From Thalassotalea sp. ND16A (lineage in GTDB: Bacteria; Pseudomonadota; Gammaproteobacteria; Enterobacterales; Alteromonadaceae), in NCBI RefSeq assembly GCF_000764205.1, contig NZ_JQDZ01000104.1, positions 1-64,000 on the forward strand: a DNA stretch of 64,000 nt, in the 5' to 3' direction. A model generated the notes under the pieces. It was not told the origin of the DNA. It did not search any database and saw nothing but the letters and a program-made list of their open reading frames with translations. The first letter of the stretch is position 1. Each line of letters starts with the position of its first letter. This document shows positions 9,500-18,056 of this stretch, piece after piece. The position numbers and the translations under genes were made by a program.

Positions 9500-10129
9500 T
9501 TAATTGTTGGTTGGTTGTTGAATATGTAGATAATCTTCAGGCATTAGTGTGGCTTTAATTAAGATGATCGGCTCCAGCGGAACATCAGGCCAACCTTGAC
9601 CTTCATGAAAGTCGGTTTTACTGGCGGCCATTTTTTCCAGAACTTCTTCGCCAAATGTTACGCTACCAAATACCGTGTAGCCCCAGCCTCGGCCGGGGTC
9701 TAAAGAGGTGTTTTCACCGACGTTAAAAAAGAATTGTCGGATGGAACTGTGTGGATCATTTTGTCTTGCCATAGCTATGCTGCCAAAGCTATTTTTTAAA
9801 CCGTTTCCCGACTCATTAAAAATCGGCTTGCCTTCTTTTTTCGGGATAAAGTCGCTGTCGTAACCACCACCTTGTACCACAAAATCTTCGATTACACGGT
9901 GAAAAATGGTGTTGTTATATTCGGTTGAAATCACATAATGAAGAAAATTGTTCACCGCAATTGGCGCTTTTACCCGGTCAAGCTCAACGACGATCACCCC
10001 CATCGAGGTGTCCATTTTTATTTGCGGATAAAGATTGTTAGCGGCAATAATTTTTTCTTTGCCTTGAGCATTGCTCAAAGTGGCAACATTAATCAGAGCC
10101 AAAAGAAAGAAAGCAATCATAACCCGCAT
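9500..10129 (-). CDS. Secreted cyclophilin-type peptidylprolyl isomerase
   Basis: A periplasmic peptidyl-prolyl isomerase of the PpiA group. The 209-residue product has a signal peptide (MRVMIAFFLLALINVATLSNAQG, cleavage after about residue 22) followed by a compact cyclophilin domain: MDTSMGVIVVELD, FHRVIEDFVVQGGG, GSIAMARQNDPHSSIRQFFFNV and WGYTVFGSV. The FHRVI...F...QGG and S..QFF..V residues are the catalytic signature. It is 5 bases after the yajG-like gene (upstream on this strand), which in turn overlaps rlmG, so the three form an operon rlmG-yajG-ppi. A second cyclophilin, a lipoprotein, is at 4046-4978. Confidence 0.9.
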   Translation of the reverse strand: MRVMIAFFLLALINVATLSNAQGKEKIIAANNLYPQIKMDTSMGVIVVELDRVKAPIAVNNFLHYVISTEYNNTIFHRVIEDFVVQGGGYDSDFIPKKEGKPIFNESGNGLKNSFGSIAMARQNDPHSSIRQFFFNVGENTSLDPGRGWGYTVFGSVTFGEEVLEKMAASKTDFHEGQGWPDVPLEPIILIKATLMPEDYLHIQQPTNN

Positions 10130-10134
10130 AGTGT

Positions 10135-10701
10135 TTAGCCTTTAATAAAGTTTTGTAATTGTTGGTCTTCTAATACTTGCACAATTAATTTCGATAATTG
10201 CAAATTAAAGTCTCGTTGTAACTCATCAATGTTGGCGGTTAAGGCGCCGCGCGTAGTCGCTCTTAAAGTAAAAGTTTTTGACAAGGTTTGCGTTGGGTTT
10301 TCCACTTTGACTTTTAATTTAATGATAGTGTTGGCTCGGTAATCCAGTACGTCCTGATTTACAAAGGTGCGTGCGCGTAGCACGTTAAACTTCAGGGCCA
10401 ATTCGGAAATCTCTGCTACGGTTAATCCTTGCGAAGCAAGTTCGTTTGAAAATTGCTGATTTAACACATCGGATAACGTGCTGGTGGAACCAATTAATGT
10501 CGAAGGCTCGTCAGCGCTTAATACTTCTACGATATGATAAGTACTGCGTAAGTCACTTACCGAAATGTTCGCGCTTAGGTCTTGGTAAACCTTGTTACTT
10601 TGCTTAATTATGGATGGATTTAGTCTAATGGCGGTCGGCTCGCTGGTGCAAGCCATTAGAGATAAAATAGTTAAAACAACTGAGATAAATTTAAAATTCA
10701 T
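10135..10701 (-). CDS. YajG-family lipoprotein
   Basis: A 188-residue predicted lipoprotein with the lipobox LSLMAC (Cys at about residue 18). The mature part resembles the YajG family of uncharacterised outer-membrane lipoproteins: ISVSDLRSTYHIV near residue 48, a middle segment around L..QFSNELASQGL, and a C-terminal segment IDELQRDFNLQLSKLIVQVLED. The family is found beside ampG and bolA in enterobacteria, and here ampG and bolA are both close by, which supports the call. Its ATG overlaps the rlmG stop by one base (TAATG), so translation is probably coupled. Function unknown. Confidence 0.75.
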   Translation of the reverse strand: MNFKFISVVLTILSLMACTSEPTAIRLNPSIIKQSNKVYQDLSANISVSDLRSTYHIVEVLSADEPSTLIGSTSTLSDVLNQQFSNELASQGLTVAEISELALKFNVLRARTFVNQDVLDYRANTIIKLKVKVENPTQTLSKTFTLRATTRGALTANIDELQRDFNLQLSKLIVQVLEDQQLQNFIKG

Positions 10702-11837
10702 TACTTCTTCGCTGATAAAATGACAAACTTGTTATTACTGGAAACAGTCTCGCAATTGCCAAATAAACGTTGCAGTTTAATATGGTAGCCAAGGTTTCGG
10801 TTGCCTATTATCCTTAATTCTCCACCTTTTTTCAAAGTAATATAACTTTGTTTAAACATTTGCCAGGCAATGTGGTCGGTTACGGCCTGCATTTGGTGAA
10901 ATGGTGGGTTGCACAGTACCAGATCAAAGCTGCTGCTGGCGACATCGGTTAGACAGTCATTTAGATGAAACTGACATTGTTCTATTTTATCTGGCAAGTT
11001 ATTGATAATGTTGTCTTTAGATGACTGAACTGCCATGTAAGATTCATCGAAAAAATGCATTTGTAGATCCGGGCTCTTCGCTAACATTGCCAGACCTATC
11101 ACCCCGTTGCCACAGCCTAAATCGGCAACTTGTAATGCACCGGTAATTTTTGGTAAATTTTGTAACAGCTCTCGGCCACCGATGTCCAGACTGTCTCGGG
11201 AAAACACATTGGCAAGGTTGGATATCGAAAATTTACTGTGCTCAAGTGGCCAGACTTTCGCAGGCGGCAATGGGGTTTGCTTGCTGTTGTCAAGCTTGGA
11301 AAAAATCAAGCGAGCCTTTTTCACGGCTAAAGACGTGGTGGTGACACCTAAATGCTTTTCAAATAATTTTAGCGTAGAGCTGTGTATATCTTTCGCTCTG
11401 GCGCTGGCGATGATTACGGTGTTTTCACTGGCAAATTGTTGAATTTGTTGTAATTGGTATTCTAAATAGGCTTTCGACTTAGGCAGTTTTAACAATACAA
11501 TATCAATTGCACCATCAATCTGGGTCAAACTGTCTTTAAAGCAAATGCTATCCTGGTCGATATAATTACTTTCAAGATTGTATTTTACCCCTTGTTGAGA
11601 AATATAGGAGTCGTGCACCAATTGCAGGTTATGATGGTATAGGTTCACTGTGAGTGCACCAAAACTATCATTGAAAATAACGATGTTTTTACTGTCATTG
11701 AGCAGGTTGTTTTCTTGCAAATAATCAATGATGTACTCATCGGCGGCGTCCCAGGCTTGCAAGCTACGGTTAACTTGGGCCAGCGGATATCGCTCCAGGT
11801 GTATCGGCATATCATTTTTGAAAAAAGGGCTTAGCAT
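10701..11837 (-). CDS. rlmG: 23S rRNA (guanine-1835-N2)-methyltransferase
   Basis: RlmG methylates N2 of G1835 in 23S rRNA using S-adenosylmethionine. The 378-residue product has the two-domain arrangement of the RsmC/RlmG group: a degenerate N-terminal half (with LQAWDAADEYIIDYL near residue 26, a family signature) and a catalytic C-terminal Rossmann domain with VADLGCGNGVIGLA (SAM site) and DLVLCNPPFHQ (the NPPF motif of N2-guanine and N6-adenine methylases). Length fits RlmG better than the shorter RsmC. It heads a probable operon with the YajG-like lipoprotein and the cyclophilin. Confidence 0.9.
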   Translation of the reverse strand: MLSPFFKNDMPIHLERYPLAQVNRSLQAWDAADEYIIDYLQENNLLNDSKNIVIFNDSFGALTVNLYHHNLQLVHDSYISQQGVKYNLESNYIDQDSICFKDSLTQIDGAIDIVLLKLPKSKAYLEYQLQQIQQFASENTVIIASARAKDIHSSTLKLFEKHLGVTTTSLAVKKARLIFSKLDNSKQTPLPPAKVWPLEHSKFSISNLANVFSRDSLDIGGRELLQNLPKITGALQVADLGCGNGVIGLAMLAKSPDLQMHFFDESYMAVQSSKDNIINNLPDKIEQCQFHLNDCLTDVASSSFDLVLCNPPFHQMQAVTDHIAWQMFKQSYITLKKGGELRIIGNRNLGYHIKLQRLFGNCETVSSNNKFVILSAKK

Positions 11838-11927
11838 GTGTGGGGATCTTCAACTCAATATTTTAGTTGCGCCATTATCGCAAAGTTTAAGCAAAAAAAA
11901 CCTAACAATTTGTTAATGAGGTGAAAT

Positions 11928-12524
11928 TTGTCTGTTATTGGTGATGCGGTTGCCCAGCAGTACTGTGCTGGTGAGCTACTGTACTGGCCTGGTTTTTATC
12001 CACAATTACTCGCCGATAGTTATTATCAGCGCTGTGTTAATGAGTTAAACTGGTCGCAAGAGCAAATTAAAATGTTTGGCAGGCGAGTCAATATTCCGCG
12101 CTTGCAAGCCTGGTATGGTGATGAAGATGCTTACTACACTTATTCTGGGCTGCCATTGCAGCCGCAGCCCTGGCAAAACACGCTGTTAGCGCTCAAGGCT
12201 GATTGCGAACATAAACTCGGTTGTCATTTTAATTCGGTACTAGCGAATTATTATCGCAATAATAATGATTCTATGGGCTGGCATAGTGATAATGAAAAGC
12301 AACTTGGTGAGCAGCCGCTCATTGCTTCCCTGTCGTTTGGACAAGTGCGCAGGTTTTGTCTGCAGCATAAAAAAAGTGGTGAAAAAGTGGAATTGAATTT
12401 ACAATCAGGCAGCTTGTTGGTGATGCAGGGCGATTTGCAAAGCAACTGGCAACACAGTTTACCGAAAAGCAAAAAAAACTTACTCGGCCGGGTAAACTTA
12501 ACGTTTAGGCAAATAATAAATTAA
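11928..12524 (+). CDS. AlkB-like 2-oxoglutarate/Fe(II) dioxygenase
   Basis: Predicted oxidative DNA or RNA demethylase of the AlkB superfamily, close in layout to the ALKBH2-like group. The 198-residue protein has the HxD pair (GWHSDNEK), a distal histidine (NWQHSLPK) and the 2-oxoglutarate-binding arginines (LGRVNLTFR), in the usual order, as well as a substrate-side [15 protein letters not shown] segment. The start is TTG at 11928, chosen because GAGGTG lies 5-10 bases upstream and no in-frame ATG precedes the conserved region. It is transcribed divergently from rlmG. The bolA gene follows after 23 bases. Confidence 0.88.
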   Translation: MSVIGDAVAQQYCAGELLYWPGFYPQLLADSYYQRCVNELNWSQEQIKMFGRRVNIPRLQAWYGDEDAYYTYSGLPLQPQPWQNTLLALKADCEHKLGCHFNSVLANYYRNNNDSMGWHSDNEKQLGEQPLIASLSFGQVRRFCLQHKKSGEKVELNLQSGSLLVMQGDLQSNWQHSLPKSKKNLLGRVNLTFRQIIN

Positions 12525-12547
12525 TAGCAGCAGTTGCGGAGTATCTG

Positions 12548-12862
12548 ATGAGCATTAAAACCATAATTGAAGAAAAATTAAACCAGGCTTTTTCGCCATT
12601 TCATCTTGAAGTGATAAATGAATCGAATATGCACAATGTGCCAGAAGGCAGTGAATCGCATTTTAAAGTCACCATCGTTAGTGAAAAATTTGATGGTTTA
12701 CGCTTGATCGGGCGCCATCGCGAAGTCAACTCGGTGTTGGCTGATGAACTTGCCAACCATATTCATGCTTTGGCTATGCATACCTATACGCCGCAGCAAT
12801 GGCAGACAATGAATGCCGATAAGGTACCAAACTCGCCAAATTGCATGGGTAGTGGTAAATAA
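12548..12862 (+). CDS. bolA: BolA family protein
   Basis: BolA proteins pair with monothiol glutaredoxins on iron-sulfur clusters and influence cell shape and stress responses. The 104-residue product begins with the helix [10 protein letters not shown], has [13 protein letters not shown], the loop [13 protein letters not shown] and the conserved [13 protein letters not shown], and ends NCMGSGK. All are family landmarks, including the invariant histidine. It has a GCGGAG ribosome binding site and follows the AlkB-like gene closely. The C-terminus GSGK and length match BolA rather than IbaG. Confidence 0.93.
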   Translation: MSIKTIIEEKLNQAFSPFHLEVINESNMHNVPEGSESHFKVTIVSEKFDGLRLIGRHREVNSVLADELANHIHALAMHTYTPQQWQTMNADKVPNSPNCMGSGK

Positions 12863-12904
12863 GCCACTGATTAAATAAAAATAACAACCCGCGTTGAGGA
12901 CTTA

Positions 12905-13459
12905 ATGTTCAGCTCTTTTTTATCTCGGTTTATCCAAATTACCGACCACTTTACCGAATGGTTAGGCAAAACCATTGCCTGGTTAACGTTAGCCGTAGTA
13001 TTACTGAGCTTTAGCGTTGTGTTGTTGCGCTACGGTTTTAACCTTGGCTGGGTGGCAATGCAAGAAAGCGTACTATATGCCCATGGTGCCGTATTCATGT
13101 TAGGTGCCGCTTATACGTTAAAACATGATGGCCATGTCAGGGTCGATATCTTTTATCAAAAATTTTCAGCCAAACAACGAGCTTGGGTCAACCTGGGTGG
13201 TACATTATTTTTATTATTGCCGGTTTGCATTTTTATTTTTTATGTCAGCGTCGATTACGTGTTGCTGTCTTGGGAAATTTTGGAAGAATCAAAAGAACCT
13301 GGCGGCATCCCTGCAGTTTACCTGAATAAAACCTTGATTTGGTTATTGGTATTAACTTTATCAGTTCAAGGACTGGCCGAAATAGCTCGTAACTTATTGG
13401 TGATTTATCCCAAAACAACACCGCCATCTGATTCAATTTCAACAGCAGAGAAAGAATAA
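12905..13459 (+). CDS. TRAP transporter small membrane subunit (DctQ family)
   Basis: The small four-helix membrane subunit of a tripartite ATP-independent periplasmic importer. The 184-residue product has four hydrophobic segments and the DctQ landmark WVAMQESVLYAHGAVFMLGAAY-like block around residues 49-70, followed by DGHVRVDIFY, a family signature. It helps position the DctM permease. Its stop overlaps the dctM start (TAATG at 13457-13461), so the two are translationally coupled. A TTGAGGA ribosome binding site lies before the ATG. Confidence 0.92.
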   Translation: MFSSFLSRFIQITDHFTEWLGKTIAWLTLAVVLLSFSVVLLRYGFNLGWVAMQESVLYAHGAVFMLGAAYTLKHDGHVRVDIFYQKFSAKQRAWVNLGGTLFLLLPVCIFIFYVSVDYVLLSWEILEESKEPGGIPAVYLNKTLIWLLVLTLSVQGLAEIARNLLVIYPKTTPPSDSISTAEKE

Positions 13460-14829
13460 TGGAATATTTATCGCTGTTGATGTTTGTCTGCATATGTTTG
13501 GTGTTATTGCTTGGCTATCCGGTCGCGTTTTCACTGGCTGGTACGGCATTAATCTTCGCCGGCATCGCCAATCTACTCGGCCATTTCGATGGCTCTTTCT
13601 TATTGGCGTTGCCATCGCGTTACTACGGTATTTTAAATAATCAAACCTTGTTGGCGGTACCGTTATTTGTGTTTATGGGGGGGGTGTTAGAGCGAGCCCG
13701 TATTGCCGAGGATTTATTATCGACGATGGCGCAATTATTTGGCCGCTTTCGTGGCGGTTTAGCCATTTCGGTGACCCTGGTTGGCATGTTGTTAGCGGCA
13801 AGCACCGGCATAGTCGGTGCCACGGTAGTGACTATGGGCTTATTGTCTTTACCAACTATGATAAAACGCGGTTATGATCAGTCTTTTGCTACCGGAATTA
13901 TTTGTGCTACCGGCACCCTGGGACAGATAATTCCACCATCCATCGCATTAGTATTATTAGGCGATGTGTTATCCAACTCATACCAATTGGCGCAACTAAA
14001 ACTCGGTAATTTTAATCCCGATACTATCAGCGTTGGTGACTTATTTGCTGGTGCGGTGATCCCCGGGTTATTGCTGGTTGTTTTTTATATTGCTTATTCA
14101 ACTTATATGGCGGTGTTTAAACCGGAAAAAGTGCCGCCAATTAATTTTGATGATCAGCCCCCACTCAATTTGACCTTATTGGCAAAATCTTTATTTCCAC
14201 CATTAATTTTAATGTTTGTGGTGTTAGGCTCCATTCTCGGTGGCTATGCCACGCCTACCGAGGCCGCCGGGGTTGGTGCCTTTGGCGCATTGATCTTGGC
14301 CAGTGTCAATGGTCAGTTAAATCTTGATAATTTAAAAGCGGTGATGCAAAGCACGGTAAAAATTACCTCTATGGTGTTTTTAATTTTGCTTGGTGCCAGC
14401 TTATTTTCGCTGGTATTTCGCGGTTTGGGCGGTGAAGAGTTAATCCATCACTTCTTCGAACAACTGCCAGGTGGGGCGGTAACAGCCACTATTTTGGTCA
14501 TGCTGGTGATTTTCTTACTTGGGTTTATTCTCGACTTTATCGAGATCACCTTTGTGGTCGTGCCAATCATTGCTCCCATTTTATTGATGATGGACATTAA
14601 TCCTATTTGGCTAGGGATCATGATCGCAGTAAATCTGCAAACCTCATTTTTAACACCGCCATTTGGATTTGCTCTATTTTATCTGCGCGGCGTCGCCGAT
14701 AAATCGATAGCCACGGCGAAAATATATAAAGGCGTGATCCCCTTTATTGTGATGCAATTAATGTTATTAATTGCGCTTGCCCTTTGGCCGGAGCTGGTAA
14801 CTTGGCTACCGACTAAAATTTATGGTTAA
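13459..14829 (+). CDS. TRAP transporter large permease subunit (DctM family)
   Basis: The large permease that carries the Na+-coupled transport in a TRAP system. The 456-residue protein is hydrophobic with about 12 helices and has DctM landmarks: LLAVPLFVFMGGVLERA, STGIVGATVVTMGLL, TGTLGQIIPPSIALVLLGD, ATPTEAAGVGAFGAL and LQTSFLTPPFGFALFYLRGV (given in parts; each is conserved in the family). The long loop after IIPPSIAL, with LGDVLSNSYQLAQLKLGNF, is typical of the subgroup paired with TakP-like binding proteins for 2-oxoacids. It is separated from its likely binding protein gene by a 267-bp repeat element. Confidence 0.93.
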   Translation: MEYLSLLMFVCICLVLLLGYPVAFSLAGTALIFAGIANLLGHFDGSFLLALPSRYYGILNNQTLLAVPLFVFMGGVLERARIAEDLLSTMAQLFGRFRGGLAISVTLVGMLLAASTGIVGATVVTMGLLSLPTMIKRGYDQSFATGIICATGTLGQIIPPSIALVLLGDVLSNSYQLAQLKLGNFNPDTISVGDLFAGAVIPGLLLVVFYIAYSTYMAVFKPEKVPPINFDDQPPLNLTLLAKSLFPPLILMFVVLGSILGGYATPTEAAGVGAFGALILASVNGQLNLDNLKAVMQSTVKITSMVFLILLGASLFSLVFRGLGGEELIHHFFEQLPGGAVTATILVMLVIFLLGFILDFIEITFVVVPIIAPILLMMDINPIWLGIMIAVNLQTSFLTPPFGFALFYLRGVADKSIATAKIYKGVIPFIVMQLMLLIALALWPELVTWLPTKIYG

Positions 14830-14833
14830 ATAG

Positions 14834-15100
14834 TAGGGTCTTTTGATCTTTGCTGTGCATTTTTGCAGCGTTTAGGACTCATTTTAGCAAGGCGTCGCTT
14901 TTTGTCGTGTGGTGAGCCACATAAAAAAAGTAGAAACGCAGCAAAAATGAGTCCTAAACGCTGCCCTTCGGGTTTAAACAGGCGAACTTTGCACCGCGTT
15001 ATGGCTCAATTATTTGGAACAACCAAATTTCAATCGCCAAGCCTTGTTCAAAGCTCGCCTGTTTGAACAAAATTTGTACCGCCAAGATCAACAGACCCTA
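14834..15100. repeat. MITE-like nested inverted-repeat element
   Basis: A 267-bp element with ends that pair: 14835-14850 (AGGGTCTTTTGATCTT) and 15084-15099 in inverse with one mismatch. Inside, 14865-14885 and 14944-14964 form a perfect 21-base inverted repeat, and 14976-14991 and 15049-15064 a third pair with one mismatch. It has no credible coding capacity; a 67-codon open frame through it is a shadow. Such nested palindromes in intergenic DNA suggest a non-autonomous mobile element. It splits dctQM from dctP. Confidence 0.75.
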
Positions 15101-15202
15101 ATATGAGATAAGTCATGGAAACTTCATCTCTATTTTATAAAATAAAAAACAATACCAATTTGATTCATTAACTTGGTATCAATAAACGGATAAAGTCATA
15201 AC

Positions 15203-16300
15203 ATGAAAAAATACCTCAGCCTTGCTTCAATTGTTTGCGTCTCTGTGGTGCTATTAACCGCGTGTGGAGAAAAAAAATCATCCTCGAGTAGCGAAACAGT
15301 GAAGCCGCAACAAACCTATAAATGGAAGTTAGTGACCTCATGGCCAAAGAATTTTCCCGGCCTTGGTGTAGGCCCGGAAAAATTTGCCAAGCAGGTTGAA
15401 TTAATGAGTGCCGGCCGTTTAAAAATTCAAGTATACGGTGCCGGACAATTAGTACCTGGCTTTGAAGTCTTCGACACGGTCTCAAATGGTACTGCTGAAA
15501 TGGGCCATAGTGGCGCTTATTACTGGAAAGGTAAAATTCCAGCAGCATCTTTTTTTGCCGCAGTCCCTTTTGGTATGAATGCACAAGAAACCAATGCCTG
15601 GTTACATTACGGTGGTGGTTTAGAGCTTTGGCAAAATTTGTATAAGCCATTTGGCATCATCCCGGTAGCTGGCGGTAATACCGGCGTTCAGTTTGCTGGC
15701 TGGTTTAACAAAGAAATTAATTCGTTGGATGACTTACAAGGCCTGAAAATGCGCATCGGTGGTATTGGTGGTGAGGTAATGAGCCGAGCTGGCGCCATAC
15801 CGGTGAATATGCCGGGCGGTGAAATATTTTCATCGCTGCAAAGTGGCGCTCTTGATGCCTCGGAATGGGTTGGACCCTATAACGACTTAGCCTTTGGCTT
15901 TTATAAAGCGGCCAAATATTACTATTCGTCGGGTTGGCAAGAGCCAACAGCTACTCTGGAATTTTTAATTAATGAGCAAGCGTTTAAGGCGTTGCCAACA
16001 GACTTACAAGAAATTGTTACCGTAGCCGCGCGTGCCGTAAATGATGATATGTTAAGTGAATACACTGCTCGTAATAGCGCCTCACTAAAAACTTTAGTGG
16101 AAAAGCATAATGTGCAAGTGCGAACCTTTCCCCCACAAGTCATGGAAAAATTAAAAGCCACCACCAAGGAAGTGATTAACGAAATGGCAGCCAATGATGA
16201 AAGTGTTGCACAAGTTTGGTCATCGTATAAAGCATTTTATGATGATATCCGCGCCTATCATAAAATAAGCGTGCAGGCTTATCTCGAAAACAGGCAATAA
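15203..16300 (+). CDS. TRAP substrate-binding protein, TakP-like (2-oxoacid)
   Basis: The periplasmic binding component of the TRAP importer encoded just upstream. The 365-residue product has a lipoprotein signal (LLTACGEKK, Cys about 21), then YKWKLVTSWPKNFPG at the mature N-terminus and blocks including GAGQLVPGFEVFDTVSNGTAEMGH, GGNTGVQFAGWFNKEI, LKMRIGGIGGEVM and SLQSGALDASEWVGPYND, matched in parts. This set resembles TakP, the Rhodobacter 2-oxoacid (pyruvate-like monocarboxylate) receptor, more than the C4-dicarboxylate DctP. The ligand is therefore inferred, not shown. A ribosome binding site is weak. Confidence 0.87.
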   Translation: MKKYLSLASIVCVSVVLLTACGEKKSSSSSETVKPQQTYKWKLVTSWPKNFPGLGVGPEKFAKQVELMSAGRLKIQVYGAGQLVPGFEVFDTVSNGTAEMGHSGAYYWKGKIPAASFFAAVPFGMNAQETNAWLHYGGGLELWQNLYKPFGIIPVAGGNTGVQFAGWFNKEINSLDDLQGLKMRIGGIGGEVMSRAGAIPVNMPGGEIFSSLQSGALDASEWVGPYNDLAFGFYKAAKYYYSSGWQEPTATLEFLINEQAFKALPTDLQEIVTVAARAVNDDMLSEYTARNSASLKTLVEKHNVQVRTFPPQVMEKLKATTKEVINEMAANDESVAQVWSSYKAFYDDIRAYHKISVQAYLENRQ

Positions 16301-16469
16301 GTGCATATTTTTACTACTATTGTAGAAAATTAACGAAATAACTGGCTGCTCTGATCTCATTTTGATTTTAAATTGGGTAGAATAGCGCCAGTTTACATTT
16401 TTCACTGTTGCTGCTGACGAAAATACGCAGCGGCAAAAAAATAAATTATAAATAAATTAAGGTTTTATT

Positions 16470-17663
16470 ATGATTATCAAACCAAAAGTACGTGGTTTTA
16501 TTTGTACCAATGCTCATCCTGCAGGCTGTGCCCAACATGTTCAAGAACAAATCGATTTTGTCAAATCGCAACCACAAGCCGATGCCAAGCCAAAAAAGGT
16601 GTTAGTGATTGGCGCATCAACGGGTTACGGTTTAGCGTCTCGAATCACTGCTGCCTTTGGTAATGGCGCTAGCACCTTAGGTATATTCTTTGAAAAAGAG
16701 CCGACTGAAAAACGAACTGGCTCAGCTGGTTGGTATAACACTGCGGCATTTCAAAATGCTGCCGATGACGCTGGCCTTTATGCAAAAAATATCAATGGCG
16801 ATGCGTTTTCACATGACATTAAAGCGAAAACCATTGAAACCATTAAAGCCGATCTTGGTCAGGTAGATCTAGTGGTTTATTCACTGGCGTCTCCACGTCG
16901 AACCGATCCTGATACTGGTGAAGTTTACGCCTCCGCACTTAAACCAATTGGTAATGGTTTTACCACCAAAAGTTTAAACACTTCAAAACGCGTGATCGAA
17001 GAAGTTGCCGTAGAGCCTGCCAGCGAAGAGGAAATTGCCGGTACCATCAAAGTGATGGGCGGTGAAGACTGGGAGCTATGGATGAATGCTCTTAAAGACG
17101 CTGGCGTACTAAGCGAAAATGTGAAAACGGTAGCGTACACCTACATAGGTAAAGAATTAACCTGGCCACTATACGGCAAAGCCACCATTGGTCGTGCCAA
17201 AGAAGATTTAGACCGAGCCGCCACTGAAATTCGTAAAGTGACCAGTGATTTAAATGGCGAAGCCTTTGTAACCTCGTTAAATGCCGTGGTAACACAAGCC
17301 AGCTCTGCCATTCCGATCATGCCTTTATATATCTCTGGTTTATTCAAAGTAATGAAAGCCGATGGCACTCAAGAAAATCCAATTGATCAAATTCAAGGGT
17401 TGTTCCGTGACAATTTATACAGCACTGAGCGTTCATTAGACGAGCACAACCGCCTGATGCAAAACCTGAAAGAGCTTGAAGACGATGTGCAAGCACGCGT
17501 GCAAACTATCTGGGATCAAGTGGATACCGACAGTATTGATCAATTAACCGATTACACTGGTTATCATCATGAATTTTTGAAACTGTTTGGTTTTGAAGTT
17601 GACGGTGTTGATTACGACGCCGATGTTAGCCCTCTAGCGGCTATCAACAATATGATCCAGTAG
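16470..17663 (+). CDS. fabV: FabV enoyl-ACP reductase / trans-2-enoyl-CoA reductase
   Basis: FabV performs the last reduction of each fatty-acid elongation cycle, using NADH, and is intrinsically insensitive to triclosan. The 397-residue product begins MIIKPKVRGFICTNAHPAGC, the recognisable FabV N-terminus, has the Rossmann VLVIGASTGYGLASR loop and the YX8K active-site signature in LYGKATIGRAKED. The length is as expected (about 400, against 260 for FabI). It stands alone, with a good hairpin terminator after it. No fabI is visible in this window. Confidence 0.96.
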   Translation: MIIKPKVRGFICTNAHPAGCAQHVQEQIDFVKSQPQADAKPKKVLVIGASTGYGLASRITAAFGNGASTLGIFFEKEPTEKRTGSAGWYNTAAFQNAADDAGLYAKNINGDAFSHDIKAKTIETIKADLGQVDLVVYSLASPRRTDPDTGEVYASALKPIGNGFTTKSLNTSKRVIEEVAVEPASEEEIAGTIKVMGGEDWELWMNALKDAGVLSENVKTVAYTYIGKELTWPLYGKATIGRAKEDLDRAATEIRKVTSDLNGEAFVTSLNAVVTQASSAIPIMPLYISGLFKVMKADGTQENPIDQIQGLFRDNLYSTERSLDEHNRLMQNLKELEDDVQARVQTIWDQVDTDSIDQLTDYTGYHHEFLKLFGFEVDGVDYDADVSPLAAINNMIQ

Positions 17664-17712
17664 TAGCATAAACAATACTCTCGCTATTGTTTTAATTTAC
17701 TCATTACAACTT

Positions 17713-17752
17713 TAGTCGAACCTGCTGATAAATCAGGTTCGACTAGCTTTAT
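17713..17752 (+). terminator. Rho-independent terminator after fabV
   Basis: The arms AGTCGAACCTG and CAGGTTCGACT form an 11-base perfect stem at about 17714-17744, followed by a T-rich tract. It is 50 bases past the fabV stop. Confidence 0.85.
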
Positions 17753-17992
17753 TTAGCCCAAACCAGACAAACTTATTATAACTTTCCTACTCTCTTAGTT
17801 ATTGTTTTTTATGCGATTTTTAACGCGTATTTGACACATATCAGTATTTTTCCTTAAATTGTTATTAAATGTGTCTCGCTGCATGGAAATCTGGTGCAAT
17901 TTTTGCTAAAATTCGCGCCAGAAAAATTAACTAAAGCGATCTTGTAAGTTTTCTGGTCTATTTACGACCCGATCCTATGCAAGAAACACTGG

Positions 17993-18022
17993 ATTAATAA
18001 TTCTCTGATGAGCATTATTAAT
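17993..18022. promoter_or_regulatory. Perfect 9-bp inverted repeat in the nqrA leader
   Basis: ATTAATAAT at 17993-18001 and ATTATTAAT at 18014-18022 pair perfectly around a 12-base spacer, 35 bases before the nqrA start. It could be an operator or a leader hairpin controlling the nqr operon. The rest of 17753-18056 is AT-rich with an extended minus-10-like TGCTAAAAT near 17909; no clear minus-35 was found. Confidence 0.4.
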
Positions 18023-18056
18023 TTTAAATACTCCCATCAAAGTAGTGCATGTGTTT

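Noticed and set aside
14863-15066. 67-codon frame in the TRAP intergenic element
   Set aside because: It lies within the nested inverted repeats and reads as translated palindrome.
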